From the NCBI RefSeq assembly GCF_025311495.1, contig NZ_CP104398.1, forward strand, positions 62,001 to 126,000: DNA of 64,000 bases. Reading direction: 5' to 3'. Positions 54,035 to 64,000 of this stretch are shown one piece after another. The notes under the pieces were generated by a model that worked only from the letters and a program-made list of their open reading frames with translations, was not told the DNA's origin and ran no database searches. Numbering within the stretch: the stretch's first letter is position 1; each line of letters begins with the position of its first letter. The position numbers were made by a program, and so were the translations under genes. The DNA is from Limosilactobacillus oris. GTDB taxonomy: Bacteria; Bacillota; Bacilli; Lactobacillales; Lactobacillaceae.

Positions 54035-54820
54035 GTGAAAACGAGAATTATTACTGCAGTAATTGCCCTGGCAATTTTTATTCCACTGATTGTCTACGGC
54101 GGCTGGCCACTGACGATTGCTGCACTTGCTTTGGGAATTGTTGCAATTTCTGAAGTATTAGTCATGAAAAAGATGTTTTTGATTTCCTTTGAGGCCATTA
54201 TCAGTTATCTGGGGGTGGCGCTGCTAATCCTGCCAGACAGTTGGCTGGACTTTCTCCCTAGTGTGGCAACCCGGTGGTTCGGCTTCTATGTCTTAGTGGT
54301 CCTCTTACTGCTGCACACTGTAATTCGCAAGCAGCGCTTTACCTTTGACGACGCTGGGGTGTTGACCCTGGCAATGTTATATGTTGGGATGGGCTTCCAC
54401 TACTTTGTTGTTGCCCGGGCAGTTAACTTCCAGACCCTGTTATACGGAATGCTGATTGTTTGGCTGACTGACAGTGGTGCTTACCTGATTGGCCGTAAAA
54501 TCGGCAAGAATAAGCTGGCCCCGCGAATCAGCCCTAATAAGAGCTGGGAAGGTTCTGTTGGTGGAACGGTGGCCGCAACAATTATTCTAGCGGTCTACCT
54601 CTACTTCTTCCCGGTGGGCGATGGTTTTATCACGATGATTATACTGACCCTGATTCTTTCAATCATGGGCCAGTTAGGAGACCTGATTGAGTCTTCGCTG
54701 AAACGCTACTACGGCGTTAAGGATTCGGGTAAGATTCTTCCGGGCCACGGGGGAATCTTGGATCGTTTTGATAGTATGCTGATTGTGATGCCGATGTTGC
54801 ACTTAGCAGGGATTATTTAA
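54035..54820 (+). CDS. cdsA: Phosphatidate cytidylyltransferase
   Basis: Makes CDP-diacylglycerol from phosphatidate and CTP at the membrane, downstream of PlsC. 261 residues with about seven hydrophobic segments. The C-terminal signature is LGDLIESSLKRYYGVKDSG followed by LPGHGGILDRFDS; RISPNKSWEGSVGG is also typical. It starts at GTG 54035 after GGAGCGGG. Confidence 0.95.
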   Translation: MKTRIITAVIALAIFIPLIVYGGWPLTIAALALGIVAISEVLVMKKMFLISFEAIISYLGVALLILPDSWLDFLPSVATRWFGFYVLVVLLLLHTVIRKQRFTFDDAGVLTLAMLYVGMGFHYFVVARAVNFQTLLYGMLIVWLTDSGAYLIGRKIGKNKLAPRISPNKSWEGSVGGTVAATIILAVYLYFFPVGDGFITMIILTLILSIMGQLGDLIESSLKRYYGVKDSGKILPGHGGILDRFDSMLIVMPMLHLAGII

Positions 54821-54839
54821 TAGCTAAGGAAGGGATTCA

Positions 54840-56114
54840 GTGATAGTCACAATTATTACCTTTATTCTAGTATTTGGGATTCTGGTCCTGGTACACGAAT
54901 ATGGACACTACTATTTTGCTAAGCGTGCGGGGATCCTAGTACGGGAGTTTTCTATCGGGATGGGGCCGAAGATTTGGTGGACCCGCAAGAATGGAACAAC
55001 GTATACCGTGCGGCTATTACCCGTGGGTGGCTATGTCCGCCTAGCCGGCAGTGATGACGAAGACGAGGATGAATTGCGGCCGGGGACCCCGTTAACCCTG
55101 CAGTTAAACCAGGACGATCAGGTAGTTACGATTAACGCTAGCTCCAAGGCGACGCTTTTCCAGGGCATCCCGATGCAGCTGGTTGCTAGTGACCTGGTGG
55201 ATGGGCTCTGGGTGAAGGGCTATGTTAACGGTGATGAAAGTGAACTGAAGACCTACCCGGTGAATCATGATGCGATGGTGGTTGAACATAATGGGACCGT
55301 TGTGCAAATCGCACCGCGGGATGTGCAGTTTCGCTCTGCCAGCCTGCCTGCGCGGATGATGACGAATTTTGCGGGGCCGATGAATAACTTTATCTTGTCG
55401 TTGCTGGTATTTATTATCCTGGGCTTTACCCTTACGGGGGTACCCACTAACAGCAACCAAATCGGCAAGGTCAATGCAGGCTCTGTTGCGGCGAAGGCCG
55501 GGCTAGTCGCGGGGGATCGGATCACTAAAGTTAACAGTACGAAAGTTGCTAACTGGGCCGAACTAGCGACTAACCTTTCTAGCAAACCGAACCAACAGGT
55601 AAAGTTGACATACACCCATAAGGGGGAAACAAAGACGACCACCGTGCGTCCGCAGGCAGTTAAGCAGGGGAAAGAAACGGTGGGTCAGATTGGAATCCTC
55701 GAACAACAGGAGAAGGGCATTCGGGCCCGGCTCATGTTCGGCTGGCAGCAATTCATTCAGGCCGGCACGCTAATTTTTGCGGTCCTCGGTCACATGTTTA
55801 CCCATGGTTTTAGCCTGAATGATTTAGGCGGTCCGGTTGCTATTTATGCGGGAACTTCACAGGCAACCGCGCTGGGAGTTAATGGTGTTTTGAACTTCTT
55901 GGCGCTCCTGTCGATCAACCTGGGGATCGTTAACCTGCTGCCGATTCCGGCACTAGACGGTGGGAAGCTGCTGTTAAATATTATCGAAGCAGTAATCAGG
56001 CGGCCAATTCCGGAAAAGGCTGAAGGAATTGTGACGATGCTTGGTTTTATGATACTATTAGTATTGATGATTTTAGTTACTTGGAACGATATCCAACGGT
56101 ATTTCATTCGGTAG
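54840..56114 (+). CDS. rseP: Site-2 protease RseP/RasP (M50 family)
   Basis: Intramembrane zinc metalloprotease clearing cleaved anti-sigma factors and signal peptides. 424 residues. Zinc motif VHEYGHYYFAK in the first membrane helix, a PDZ domain at about 200-280 (NSNQIGKVNAGSVAAKAGL), and the third zinc ligand in LLPIPALDGGKLL. It starts at GTG 54840 with AAGGAAGGG. An inserted stretch (about 75-150, rich in acidic residues) before the central helix is longer than in the enteric protein. The operon continues to proS. Confidence 0.93.
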   Translation: MIVTIITFILVFGILVLVHEYGHYYFAKRAGILVREFSIGMGPKIWWTRKNGTTYTVRLLPVGGYVRLAGSDDEDEDELRPGTPLTLQLNQDDQVVTINASSKATLFQGIPMQLVASDLVDGLWVKGYVNGDESELKTYPVNHDAMVVEHNGTVVQIAPRDVQFRSASLPARMMTNFAGPMNNFILSLLVFIILGFTLTGVPTNSNQIGKVNAGSVAAKAGLVAGDRITKVNSTKVANWAELATNLSSKPNQQVKLTYTHKGETKTTTVRPQAVKQGKETVGQIGILEQQEKGIRARLMFGWQQFIQAGTLIFAVLGHMFTHGFSLNDLGGPVAIYAGTSQATALGVNGVLNFLALLSINLGIVNLLPIPALDGGKLLLNIIEAVIRRPIPEKAEGIVTMLGFMILLVLMILVTWNDIQRYFIR

Positions 56115-56133
56115 CTAGTAAAGGAGAAGCATT

Positions 56134-57870
56134 ATGAAGCAGTCAAAATTGTTGATTCCTACTAAAAAGGAAAATCCAAGTGATGCGGAAGCGCTCAGTC
56201 ACATTATGATGGAACGGGCCGGCTACATTTACCAAATTTCGGCCGGTGTTTGGGCCTACCTGCCACTGGCTTACCGGGTCATCCGGAAAATCCACCAGAT
56301 CATGCACGAAGAGATGGAAAAGGCGGGGGCCTTTCAGATGGAAACACCGTCAATGCTGCCGGCTGACCTTTGGAAGCAGACCGGGCGGTATGAGGCTTAT
56401 GGTGATACCCTCTACAAGTTTAAGGACCACAACGACCGAGAATATATTTTAGGACCAACCGATGAGGAAGCAATGACTGAAATCCTCCGCGATAGTGTTA
56501 AGTCCTATAAGAAGTTGCCGCTGGTCGTTTACCAAATTACCGATAAGTTTCGGAACGAACCGCGGCCACGGTATGGGGTCCTCCGGGGCAAAGAGTTCTC
56601 CATGCTGGATGCTTACTCCTTTGCCGCCGACGAAGAGGGACTAGACGAGGCCTACCAGGCGCAAGCTCAAGCCTACCGTAATATTTTTGACCGGGCCGGG
56701 CTAAGTTACAAGGTAATCTTAGCTGATTCCGGGACAATCGGTGGGGACAACTCGCAGGAGTTCTCCGCACCGGCTGAAATTGGTGAGGACGTGATTGTCT
56801 ACACCGATGGCGGCTATGCGGCGAACCTGGAAAAGGCAACATCCAAGTTTGATGCTGTCCAGCAGACGGCTGAACCAAAGGAACTGGAAAAGAAAGCCAC
56901 GCCGGGTGCCCACACCGTCGACGAAGCCTGTGCAAGCCTGGGGGTTGACCAGGGACAGATGATTAAGTCAATGCTCTACATGGCTAAGATGGGTGAGGAT
57001 GATTACCAACCAGTAATGGTCCTGATGCGCGGTAACGACGAGGTTAACGAAACAAAGGTCGAGAATGCCCTTGACTGTGACGAATTGGAACTGGCTTCTG
57101 AAGAGGACGCTGTTAAGTACCTCGGTGCCCACCCTGGGTCCCTGGGGCCTGTCGGGGTCGGCGAAGACGTCAAGATTTTAGCTGACAACTACGTTAAGGT
57201 GCTAGTCAACATGGCCTGTGGCGCCAATGATGATGGTCACCACTACGTTAATGCCAACATTGACCGCGATTTCCGGGTAGACGAGTTCAGTGACTTCCGT
57301 AACGTTCAGGAAGGCGAAATTGCTCCAGACGGCTACCCAATCAAGTTCACCAACGGAATTGAAATTGGTCATATCTTTAAGCTGGGGACTGGCTATTCCA
57401 AGAAGCTCGGCGCGCAGGTGCTGGATAAAAACGGCCGCCTCGTGGACATGATTATGGGCTGTTATGGAATCGGGGTTACCCGGATGCTTTCTGCGGTGGC
57501 CGAACAAAATGCCGACGAAAACGGGTTGGTATGGCCAGACAGCATTGCACCGTTTGATGTTCACGTCATTCCGGTAAATGCAAAGAAGGATGAGCAGATG
57601 ACCATGGCAAACGAGTTGGAGCAGCAACTGACTGCGGCTGGCTACGAAGTCCTGGTTGATGACCGGAAGGAACGGGCCGGGGTTAAATTTGCTGACTCTG
57701 ACCTGATTGGGATTCCGCTGCGAGTCACGATTGGTAAGAAGGCCGCTGACGGCATTGTCGAAGTTAAAATCCGTAAGACCGGTGAAACCCTTGAAGTCAA
57801 GCAGGAAGAGCTGGTTAATACGGTTGGAATCTTATTGAAGCAGCTAGATAAGCAAACGAGCAACGATTAA
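56134..57870 (+). CDS. proS: Prolyl-tRNA synthetase
   Basis: Class II synthetase of the bacterial type, 578 residues. Motif 2 is in TDKFRNEPRPRYGVLRGKEF and motif 3 in GCYGIGVTRMLSA. The inserted editing domain (INS, about 225-400) removes misacylated Ala-tRNA. The anticodon-binding domain is at the C-terminus (VHVIPVNAKK and LVDDRKERAGVKFADSD). No T-box precedes it; it lies 19 bases after rseP. Confidence 0.96.
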   Translation: MKQSKLLIPTKKENPSDAEALSHIMMERAGYIYQISAGVWAYLPLAYRVIRKIHQIMHEEMEKAGAFQMETPSMLPADLWKQTGRYEAYGDTLYKFKDHNDREYILGPTDEEAMTEILRDSVKSYKKLPLVVYQITDKFRNEPRPRYGVLRGKEFSMLDAYSFAADEEGLDEAYQAQAQAYRNIFDRAGLSYKVILADSGTIGGDNSQEFSAPAEIGEDVIVYTDGGYAANLEKATSKFDAVQQTAEPKELEKKATPGAHTVDEACASLGVDQGQMIKSMLYMAKMGEDDYQPVMVLMRGNDEVNETKVENALDCDELELASEEDAVKYLGAHPGSLGPVGVGEDVKILADNYVKVLVNMACGANDDGHHYVNANIDRDFRVDEFSDFRNVQEGEIAPDGYPIKFTNGIEIGHIFKLGTGYSKKLGAQVLDKNGRLVDMIMGCYGIGVTRMLSAVAEQNADENGLVWPDSIAPFDVHVIPVNAKKDEQMTMANELEQQLTAAGYEVLVDDRKERAGVKFADSDLIGIPLRVTIGKKAADGIVEVKIRKTGETLEVKQEELVNTVGILLKQLDKQTSND

Positions 57871-57872
57871 TA

Positions 57873-57916
57873 AAAATGTGGTGCGAACACTAAAAATCGA
57901 ACGCACCACATTTTTT
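57873..57916 (+). terminator. Terminator of the uppS-proS operon
   Basis: AAAATGTGGTGCG pairs perfectly with CGCACCACATTTT, then TT. Confidence 0.88.
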
Positions 57917-57937
57917 AGCTAGGAGGAGCGAAGAGTA

Positions 57938-60900
57938 GTGGCGCTAAATCGACAAGAGTTATTTGAAAAATTACTGGAGCAGGTCCACTTTCCGGAAAAG
58001 GGCAACCCGGCGTTCAAGGGGGCAGCCGTCCAGTCAGTGGTTGTTCACAAGAATAGCCGTCGTTGGGAATTCCACCTCATCTTGCGGCGGCCGCTATCCC
58101 TCAACCTGTTCAAGGAACTTTACCAGGCGGTCCGGGTTGGCTTTAAAGACATTGCCGAAGTCGACCTGCAAATTAGCAGTCCCACGACTGAGGTCGACCC
58201 TAAACTGGTGGCCGATTATTGGGAGTACGTTATCCAGCATGGCGCTGTGGATTCACCAATGTTACGGCAGGCCTGCCTAGAGACGGTGCCGGAAGTCCGC
58301 GACGGTCGGGTGACCATCGTGGTCGAGAACGAGATCATTAAGGAGCGGTTAACGCAGCAGTCGCTATCGGCAATCGAGGCGGGTTACCAGCAGCTGGGCT
58401 TCCCCCGCTTTAAAATTCACCCCTTTGTCGACCAGTCGGCCTCCCAGGCAAAGATTAAGGAGCTGCGGGAAAAGCACGAGGCTGCGGATGCTGTGCTGGC
58501 GGCCAAGGCAATGGCGCAAATTAAAAAGAAAAACGCGACCCACAAGCAAAAAGCAGCTGTTCAGCCAGCAGATGGTCCGGCACAACTCGGCCGGGTTATC
58601 AATGATAAACTTGATGTTGTTCAGATGAAGGATATTCAGGGGGAAGAACGGTCGGTAGTGGTCGAAGGCTATGTCTTTAACACTGAGGTTCGTGAACTCC
58701 GGTCGGGCCGCCAGCTACTGACCTTTGAAATCACTGACTACACCTCATCATTTGCAGTTAAGAAATTCTCCCGGAACAGTGATGAGGAAGCCCAGTTTGC
58801 AAATATTAAACCGGGGATGTGGCTTAAAGTCCGAGGGCCGGTCCAGGAAGATACCTGGATGCACGACCTGGTGATCAATGCCTATGATATCAACCAGGTG
58901 AGCCACCAGGAACGTCAGGACCAGGCACCGGCTGATGAAAAGCGGATTGAACTGCACACCCACACAGAGATGAGTCAGATGGATGCCACCAATTCCATCA
59001 CGGAAATTGCTAAGCAGGCCAGCAAGTGGGGCCAACCGGCAATCGCGGTAACGGATCATGGTAACGTCCAGGCCTTCCCGGAAGCCTATAAGGCGGGGAA
59101 GAAGTTCAAGCTCAAGATGATTTACGGGATGGAAGCCAACGTGGTTGATGATGGGGTCCCACTGGTTTACAACGAAAACCATGCCCAGCTCAAGGATAAT
59201 ACTTACGTCATCTTTGACGTGGAAACGACCGGTCTATCCGCAATTTACGACAAGGTAATCGAGCTGTCCGCGGTCAAGATGAAGAACGGTGAAGTCCTGG
59301 CACGCTTTGATGAGTTTATTGATCCTGGTTTCCCGCTCTCCGAACAGACGACCAACTTGACCAGCATTACTGATGAGATGGTCCGGGGTTCGAAGACCGA
59401 AGAAGAAGTCTTTAAGATGTTTAAGGACTTTTGCCAGGGGACGATCATTGCCGGGCATAACGTTTCTTTTGATATGGGCTTTATGAATACCGGTTACCGG
59501 CGTCACCAGATGGAGGAGATTACCGAGCCCGTGATTGACACTTTGCCACTGGCGCGCTTCCTATATCCCAATATGCGTGGTTACCGCTTAAATACCCTGA
59601 GTAAGAAATTCAAGGTGGCCCTTGAGCACCACCACCGTGCCAATTATGATGCTGAGGCGACTGGGCACCTCCTTTACAAGTTCCTCAAGGATGCCGAGAA
59701 GCGGTATGAAATTCGCTACGTTGATGACCTGAACCAGCACATGGCGGAAAACGATGCTTATAAGCACGCCCGGCCGTTCCACGTGACCCTGCTTGCACAG
59801 ACGCAGGCGGGTTTGAAGAACCTCTTTAAACTGGTTTCCCTGTCCAACGTCCGCTACTTCCACCGGGTTCCACGGATCCCCCGGACGGTGCTGACCAAGT
59901 ACCGGGAAGGCCTTCTTCTGGGGACAGCCTGTTCCTCTGGCGAAGTCTTTACCGCAATGATGGAAAAGGGGTATCCGGAGGCGCTCAAGAAGGCGCGTTA
60001 CTATGACTATATCGAAATTCAGCCCCGGCCCAACTATGCCCCGCTGCTGGAAACACACGTGATTGCGGATCGTGATCACCTTGACGACATCCTGCAAAAT
60101 ATGGTTAAGTTGGGAACGGAGCTCAAGAAGCCGGTCGTTGCGACGGGGGATGTTCACTACATCAACCCGCATGATGGGATTTACCGGCGAATTTTAATTA
60201 ATTCACAGGGGGGTGCCAACCCGCTTAACCGGACGAGGCGGCCAGACGTCCACTTCCGCACGACTGATGAGATGTTGGAGGAATTTAGCTTTCTCGGTGA
60301 AGACACCGCTAAGCAGGTGGTGGTCGATAATAGCCATGCGATTGCGGATATGATTGCTGACGATATTCGGCCGGTCAAGGACAAGCTGTACACGCCGCAC
60401 ATGAAGGGTGCTGAGCAGGAAATTCAAGACCGGACATGGAATACTGCCAAGGCCTGGTACGGTAACCCGTTGCCTAAGATTGTCAAGGACCGGGTGGAAC
60501 TGGAGCTAAACAGTATCGTTAAGAACGGGTTCTCGGTTATTTACCTGATTGCCCAGCGACTGGTAGCCAAGTCCAATAAGGACGGGTACCTGGTTGGGTC
60601 CCGGGGATCAGTTGGTTCGAGTGTGGTTGCAACCTTGTCGGGGATTACCGAGGTTAACCCGCTGCCACCGCACTACCGCTGTCCGAAGTGCCAGTTTGCC
60701 CACTTCTACACGAAAGGGGAATACAGCTCCGGCTTTGACTTGCCAGAGAAGAAGTGCCCGAAGTGTGGGACCCTGCTGGTGAAGGACGGTCACGATATTC
60801 CTTTCCAAACCTTCTTGGGATTCAAAGGAAACAAGGTGCCGGATATCGATTTGAACTTCTCCGGAGACTACCAGCCAATCGCCCACAACTACATGAAGGT

Positions 60901-62272
60901 ATTGTTCGGCGAGGAGAACGTTTTCCGGGCCGGGACGATTGGAACGGTTGCCGATAAGACTGCCTATGGTTATGTTAAGGCTTTCGAGCGGGATAACGAT
61001 GTTCAGTTCCGGGGAGCTGAGGAGGACCGTCTCTCCCAGGGCGCAACTGGGGTCAAACGGACGACCGGTCAGCACCCGGCGGGGATTATTATTGTGCCCG
61101 ATGATATGGATATTTACGATTTCACCCCGGTTCAATACCCGGCCGATGACCAAAATGCGGCCTGGGAAACGACCCACTTCGATTTCCACTCGATTCACGA
61201 TAACATCTTGAAGATGGATATCCTGGGCCACGATGACCCGACGATGATTCGGGCCCTGCAAGACCTTTCCGGGATTGATCCGAAGACGATTCCAATGAAT
61301 GATCCGGGCGTGATGGCCCTCTTCTCGAGCCCGAAGATTTTGGGGGTAACCGAGGAGCAGATTCAGAGTAAGACTGGGACCCTTGGCTTGCCTGAATTCG
61401 GGACCCGCTTTGTCCGGGGGATGTTGGATGACACCCACCCGAAGAACTACTCCCAACTGTTGCAGATTTCCGGTCTTTCCCACGGGACCGGGGTGTGGCT
61501 GGATAACGCCCAGGAGCTGATTAAGGAGGGGACCGCGACGATTGCCAACGTAATCGGTTGTCGTGATAACATTATGACCGACTTGATCCACTACGGCCTG
61601 GACTCGGAAACTTCTTTCCAGGTGATGGAACATGTTCGAAAGGGCCGGGGGATCCCTGATGAATGGCAAAGCAAGATGCTAAAGGTCGGGGTGCCGCAGT
61701 GGTACCTGGATTCATGTTTGAAGATTAAGTACATGTTCCCGCGGGCGCACGCGGCCGCTTATGTTTTAATGGCCCTGCGGATTGCCTACTTTAAGGTTTA
61801 TTTCCCGCTGGTTTACTACTGCGCCTTCTTTTCTGTCCGGGCTGACGACTTTGATATTGTTGCCATGGCTCACGGGAAAGAGGCAGTCAAAGCGCGGATG
61901 GCGGAAATTAGCAATAAAGGCAACGATGCCAGTGCTAAGGAGAAGAGTCTGTTAACGATCCTTGAACTGGCGAACGAGATGCTGGAGCGGGGCTTTAAGT
62001 TTAAGATGGTCGACCTGGAACGGTCCGACGCGTCAAACTGGCTGATTGACGGCGATTCTTTGATTGCACCATTCCGTGCAATTCCTGGTTTGGGTCTGAG
62101 CGTGGCAAAGCAAATTGTGGCGGCGCGGGAAGAGCGGCCATTCCTTTCAAAGGAAGAGCTGGCTGACCGGGGAAAGGTTTCCCAGACGCTCATCGATTTT
62201 ATGACGGAGAACCATGTTATTGACCAATTACCGGATAGCAATCAGCTCGACCTGTTTTCTGACTTGGGTTAA
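57938..62272 (+). CDS. polC: DNA polymerase III alpha subunit, PolC type
   Basis: Replicative polymerase of Gram-positive bacteria with built-in proofreading. 1444 residues from GTG 57938 with AGGAGG upstream. Order: N-terminal domains, OB fold (about 235-320), PHP domain ([31 protein letters not shown]) split by a DEDD 3'-5' exonuclease ([29 protein letters not shown]). Then a zinc site [17 protein letters not shown], and the catalytic palm with [12 protein letters not shown]. The C-terminal end QLDLFSDLG fits a beta-clamp-binding motif. It follows proS as in Bacillus. Confidence 0.97.
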   Translation: MALNRQELFEKLLEQVHFPEKGNPAFKGAAVQSVVVHKNSRRWEFHLILRRPLSLNLFKELYQAVRVGFKDIAEVDLQISSPTTEVDPKLVADYWEYVIQHGAVDSPMLRQACLETVPEVRDGRVTIVVENEIIKERLTQQSLSAIEAGYQQLGFPRFKIHPFVDQSASQAKIKELREKHEAADAVLAAKAMAQIKKKNATHKQKAAVQPADGPAQLGRVINDKLDVVQMKDIQGEERSVVVEGYVFNTEVRELRSGRQLLTFEITDYTSSFAVKKFSRNSDEEAQFANIKPGMWLKVRGPVQEDTWMHDLVINAYDINQVSHQERQDQAPADEKRIELHTHTEMSQMDATNSITEIAKQASKWGQPAIAVTDHGNVQAFPEAYKAGKKFKLKMIYGMEANVVDDGVPLVYNENHAQLKDNTYVIFDVETTGLSAIYDKVIELSAVKMKNGEVLARFDEFIDPGFPLSEQTTNLTSITDEMVRGSKTEEEVFKMFKDFCQGTIIAGHNVSFDMGFMNTGYRRHQMEEITEPVIDTLPLARFLYPNMRGYRLNTLSKKFKVALEHHHRANYDAEATGHLLYKFLKDAEKRYEIRYVDDLNQHMAENDAYKHARPFHVTLLAQTQAGLKNLFKLVSLSNVRYFHRVPRIPRTVLTKYREGLLLGTACSSGEVFTAMMEKGYPEALKKARYYDYIEIQPRPNYAPLLETHVIADRDHLDDILQNMVKLGTELKKPVVATGDVHYINPHDGIYRRILINSQGGANPLNRTRRPDVHFRTTDEMLEEFSFLGEDTAKQVVVDNSHAIADMIADDIRPVKDKLYTPHMKGAEQEIQDRTWNTAKAWYGNPLPKIVKDRVELELNSIVKNGFSVIYLIAQRLVAKSNKDGYLVGSRGSVGSSVVATLSGITEVNPLPPHYRCPKCQFAHFYTKGEYSSGFDLPEKKCPKCGTLLVKDGHDIPFQTFLGFKGNKVPDIDLNFSGDYQPIAHNYMKVLFGEENVFRAGTIGTVADKTAYGYVKAFERDNDVQFRGAEEDRLSQGATGVKRTTGQHPAGIIIVPDDMDIYDFTPVQYPADDQNAAWETTHFDFHSIHDNILKMDILGHDDPTMIRALQDLSGIDPKTIPMNDPGVMALFSSPKILGVTEEQIQSKTGTLGLPEFGTRFVRGMLDDTHPKNYSQLLQISGLSHGTGVWLDNAQELIKEGTATIANVIGCRDNIMTDLIHYGLDSETSFQVMEHVRKGRGIPDEWQSKMLKVGVPQWYLDSCLKIKYMFPRAHAAAYVLMALRIAYFKVYFPLVYYCAFFSVRADDFDIVAMAHGKEAVKARMAEISNKGNDASAKEKSLLTILELANEMLERGFKFKMVDLERSDASNWLIDGDSLIAPFRAIPGLGLSVAKQIVAAREERPFLSKEELADRGKVSQTLIDFMTENHVIDQLPDSNQLDLFSDLG

Positions 62273-62334
62273 AATACGAAAATAATTATAGCTGCCTTGC
62301 TGCCCTCGTTATGGGGCAACAAAGGGGCAAAAAT

Positions 62335-62364
62335 GAGAGGCTGGGAACCACTCCAGCCTCTTTG
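62335..62364 (+). terminator. Terminator of polC
   Basis: GAGAGGCTGG pairs with CCAGCCTC around GAACCACT, then TTTG. It is the left end of repeat copy F. Confidence 0.8.
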
Positions 62365-62445
62365 CTATTTTAAAGGTAATAAAATGCTACAACGCAGTAG
62401 CTGGCAGCTTAAATAGGCTAGCGCTGACCCTTATTATTTTAAAAG
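62335..62445 (+). repeat. Dispersed intergenic repeat, copy F
   Basis: The clearest single copy: hairpin, TTTGCTATTTTAAAGGTAAT, then GCAGTAGCTGGCAG (62394-62407) and GGCTAGCGCTGACC. It is used as the reference for the other copies. Confidence 0.65.
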
Positions 62446-62447
62446 GA

Positions 62448-62476
62448 TTGAGTTCCAGGATTAATTATAGTATCAT
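62448..62476 (+). promoter_or_regulatory. sbcDC promoter
   Basis: TTGAGT (62448-62453), 17 bases, TATCAT (62471-62476). No SOS box was found nearby. Confidence 0.6.
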
Positions 62477-62534
62477 CAATACGAACGTATGTTTTGGATG
62501 AGCGGGGAAGTTCACCCGCAAAGAGGAGGATACA

Positions 62535-63653
62535 ATGCGCTTTTTACATACTGCTGATTGGCATATTGGCAAGACTTTGAATGAATTCAGTTTGTTGGAA
62601 GACCAGCAGGCAGTGTTTGCCCAAATCGAACAAATCGCTCAGCAAGAGCAGGTAGATGCAGTTGTGGTGGCGGGGGATCTTTACGACCGGAGTATCCCCA
62701 GTGAGGCAGCTGTGAAGGAGTTGAATGGGATGCTACGGCGCCTTAATTTAACAGACCACTTCCCAGTGCTGGCAATCAGTGGCAACCATGACTCGGCCAC
62801 CCGCCTTAGCACGGGAGCTGACTGGTTTGCCCGCAGCTCATTTTATTTGAACACGGACCTGGCAAGCGCTTTTACCCCGGTGACTATTAAGGATACCCAG
62901 TTTTTCCTGCTGCCGTTTTTTGGCATTCAGGCCGTGCGGAACTACTTTCATGATGAGCGCATTAAAACCGTCAATGACGCAATGGAGAGAATTGTGGCAG
63001 AAATGCAGAAGGCTTTTTTAGCCGATAAGCACCATGTCCTGGTAGCGCACTTCTTTGCCGCGGGCAGTCAGCGCACTGCTGATTCCGAAACGCTGATTGA
63101 AGTTGGCGGCCTGAGTGCTGTGGCGACTTCCCTGTTAGCACCGTTTGATTACGTGGCGTTGGGACACCTCCATAACCGAAATGCCTTGAACGAAGAGCGC
63201 ATTAAGTATAGTGGTTCGCCATTGAAGTTCTCGGTTTCAGAGGCGCGACAAGAAAAGGGAGTCTGGTTGGTTGATACGGACCCGTTTGCAGTTCAGTGGC
63301 TTCCCCTGGAGCCGCTTCATGATATTACGCTCTTAAAGGCCAGCTTTAAGGAACTGATGGCTAATGCTAAGGGCTATCCGGCAACGGATTTCTACGACAT
63401 TGAGTTAACAGACTGGGAGCGGATTCCTGATGTGTTGAATAAGTTGCGGACAGTTTTTCCTAAAATCGTTAGTCTCCATCGCACCCACCAGGCTCAGCAA
63501 TTGGCACTGAACCCTCAAAAGCATCGGGTGACAGAATCACCGTTGGACTTGCTGGCTGATTTTTATTCCCAGACTTTAGGAGGCAAGTTAAGTCCGGCGC
63601 AGTATCGATGGGCGGAGGAAGCCCTCACCGAGGCCACTAAGGAGGAACAGTAA
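62535..63653 (+). CDS. sbcD: Exonuclease SbcCD, subunit D
   Basis: Mre11-type Mn-dependent nuclease that opens hairpins and trims DNA ends with SbcC. 372 residues. Metallophosphoesterase motifs FLHTADWHIGKTL, VVAGDLYDRS, ISGNHDSATR, VAHFFAAG and YVALGHLHNRN. The C-terminal cap and SbcC-binding helices complete it. AGAGGAGG precedes ATG 62535. Its stop overlaps the sbcC start (TAATG). Confidence 0.95.
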   Translation: MRFLHTADWHIGKTLNEFSLLEDQQAVFAQIEQIAQQEQVDAVVVAGDLYDRSIPSEAAVKELNGMLRRLNLTDHFPVLAISGNHDSATRLSTGADWFARSSFYLNTDLASAFTPVTIKDTQFFLLPFFGIQAVRNYFHDERIKTVNDAMERIVAEMQKAFLADKHHVLVAHFFAAGSQRTADSETLIEVGGLSAVATSLLAPFDYVALGHLHNRNALNEERIKYSGSPLKFSVSEARQEKGVWLVDTDPFAVQWLPLEPLHDITLLKASFKELMANAKGYPATDFYDIELTDWERIPDVLNKLRTVFPKIVSLHRTHQAQQLALNPQKHRVTESPLDLLADFYSQTLGGKLSPAQYRWAEEALTEATKEEQ

Positions 63654-64000
63654 TGCGTCCATTAAAGTTAGAATTACAGTACTTTGGCCCCTACGAGCAC
63701 GAAACAGTAGATTTTACCCAGTTTCCTGACCAGTCGTTATTTTTGGTGGCGGGGAACACTGGGGCCGGCAAAACAACCATCTTTGATGCCATGTGCTATG
63801 CCCTTTTTGGTCAAACGACCAGCGATCGTGACCGGTCAGCGGCAGCGTTGCGGTCAGATTTTGCCCCTGCCGACCAGGAGACCCGGGTCACGTTTACCTT
63901 TACCCACCAGGGAAAGGATTACCAAATTATGCGACGGCCCAAGCAGGTTCTGAAAGGACGTCGCGGTAACCTTGTTGAGCATAACCAGGCGGTCAGCCTG
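63653..64000 (+). CDS. sbcC: Exonuclease SbcCD, subunit C (N-terminal part, 3' end outside window)
   Basis: Rad50-type SMC ATPase. Only the first 116 residues are in the window: MRPLKLELQYFGPYE and Walker A VAGNTGAGKTTIFDAMCYAL, followed by DRDRSAAALRSDF and the strand region VTFTFTHQGKDYQI. The frame is open to the last base. It overlaps sbcD by one base, so translation is probably coupled. Confidence 0.95.
   Translation, partial: MRPLKLELQYFGPYEHETVDFTQFPDQSLFLVAGNTGAGKTTIFDAMCYALFGQTTSDRDRSAAALRSDFAPADQETRVTFTFTHQGKDYQIMRRPKQVLKGRRGNLVEHNQAVSL

Noticed and set aside
56115-56133. T-box leader for proS
   Set aside because: Only 19 bases separate rseP and proS, with no room for a T-box.

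Overview
The window is a gene-dense chromosomal segment of a lactic acid bacterium. Gene order, the codon style and the small Lactobacillaceae-type proteins (YlbG, UPF0223, DUF896, YneF, RpoY) point to a heterofermentative Lactobacillaceae member, most likely Limosilactobacillus, with G+C near one half by eye. Species is not decided. Almost everything is core chromosome on the + strand. I see no prophage, insertion sequence, CRISPR array, toxin-antitoxin pair or defence island.

Layout. 1-5332: lysine/diaminopimelate operon, acetyl branch (lysA end, dapH, deacetylase, dapA, dapB, aminotransferase). 5625-8472: small genes on both strands (orphan acidic protein, lipid kinase, RNA polymerase epsilon subunit, membrane-anchored orphan, peptide deformylase). 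8727-13611: pyruvate dehydrogenase operon pdhABCD behind a promoter with an overlapping catabolite (cre) site. 13921-21394: UPF0223, inositol-phosphatase-like protein, typA, ftsW/rodA, ylbG, rsmD, coaD, SepM-like protease, comEA. 21452-25209: comEB, comEC, holA. 25566-30885: rpsT (-), rpsO with a structured leader, RNase J2, TPR protein, tuf. 31066-34671: trigger factor, clpX, engB, MazG-like. 34825-43707: a 46-residue protein (-), uvrC, obg, rnz, a short-chain dehydrogenase, recJ, apt, a membrane-anchored orphan. 43848: tRNA-Ser(CGA). 44132-47803: RNase H with a viroplasmin-type N-terminus, mvaS, lexA (-), DUF896, YneF. 47897-49672: PlsC-like acyltransferase (-), tRNA methyltransferase, GIY-YIG protein. 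49843-62272: rpsB, tsf, pyrH, frr, uppS, cdsA, rseP, proS, polC. 62535-end: sbcD and the start of sbcC.

How it fits together. The genes supply cell-wall precursor synthesis (DAP, undecaprenyl and CDP-DAG lipids, FtsW), translation and folding (rpsB-tsf, tuf, rpsO, rpsT, tig, proS, def), RNA turnover (RNase J2, RNase Z, RNase H), DNA replication, repair and uptake (polC, holA, uvrC, recJ, sbcCD, comEA/EB/EC, lexA) and acetyl-CoA supply (PDH).

The unexplained content is between genes. There is a dispersed intergenic repeat (six clear copies) tied to GAGGCTGGGA-type terminators and often built as facing half-copies. There are two further recurrent hairpin families. A roughly 200-base region between lexA and DUF896 can form alternative stems next to a near-perfect LexA operator. 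comEC probably starts at a non-canonical ATT directly after the comEB stop, in the same frame. I found no clear novel multi-gene system.
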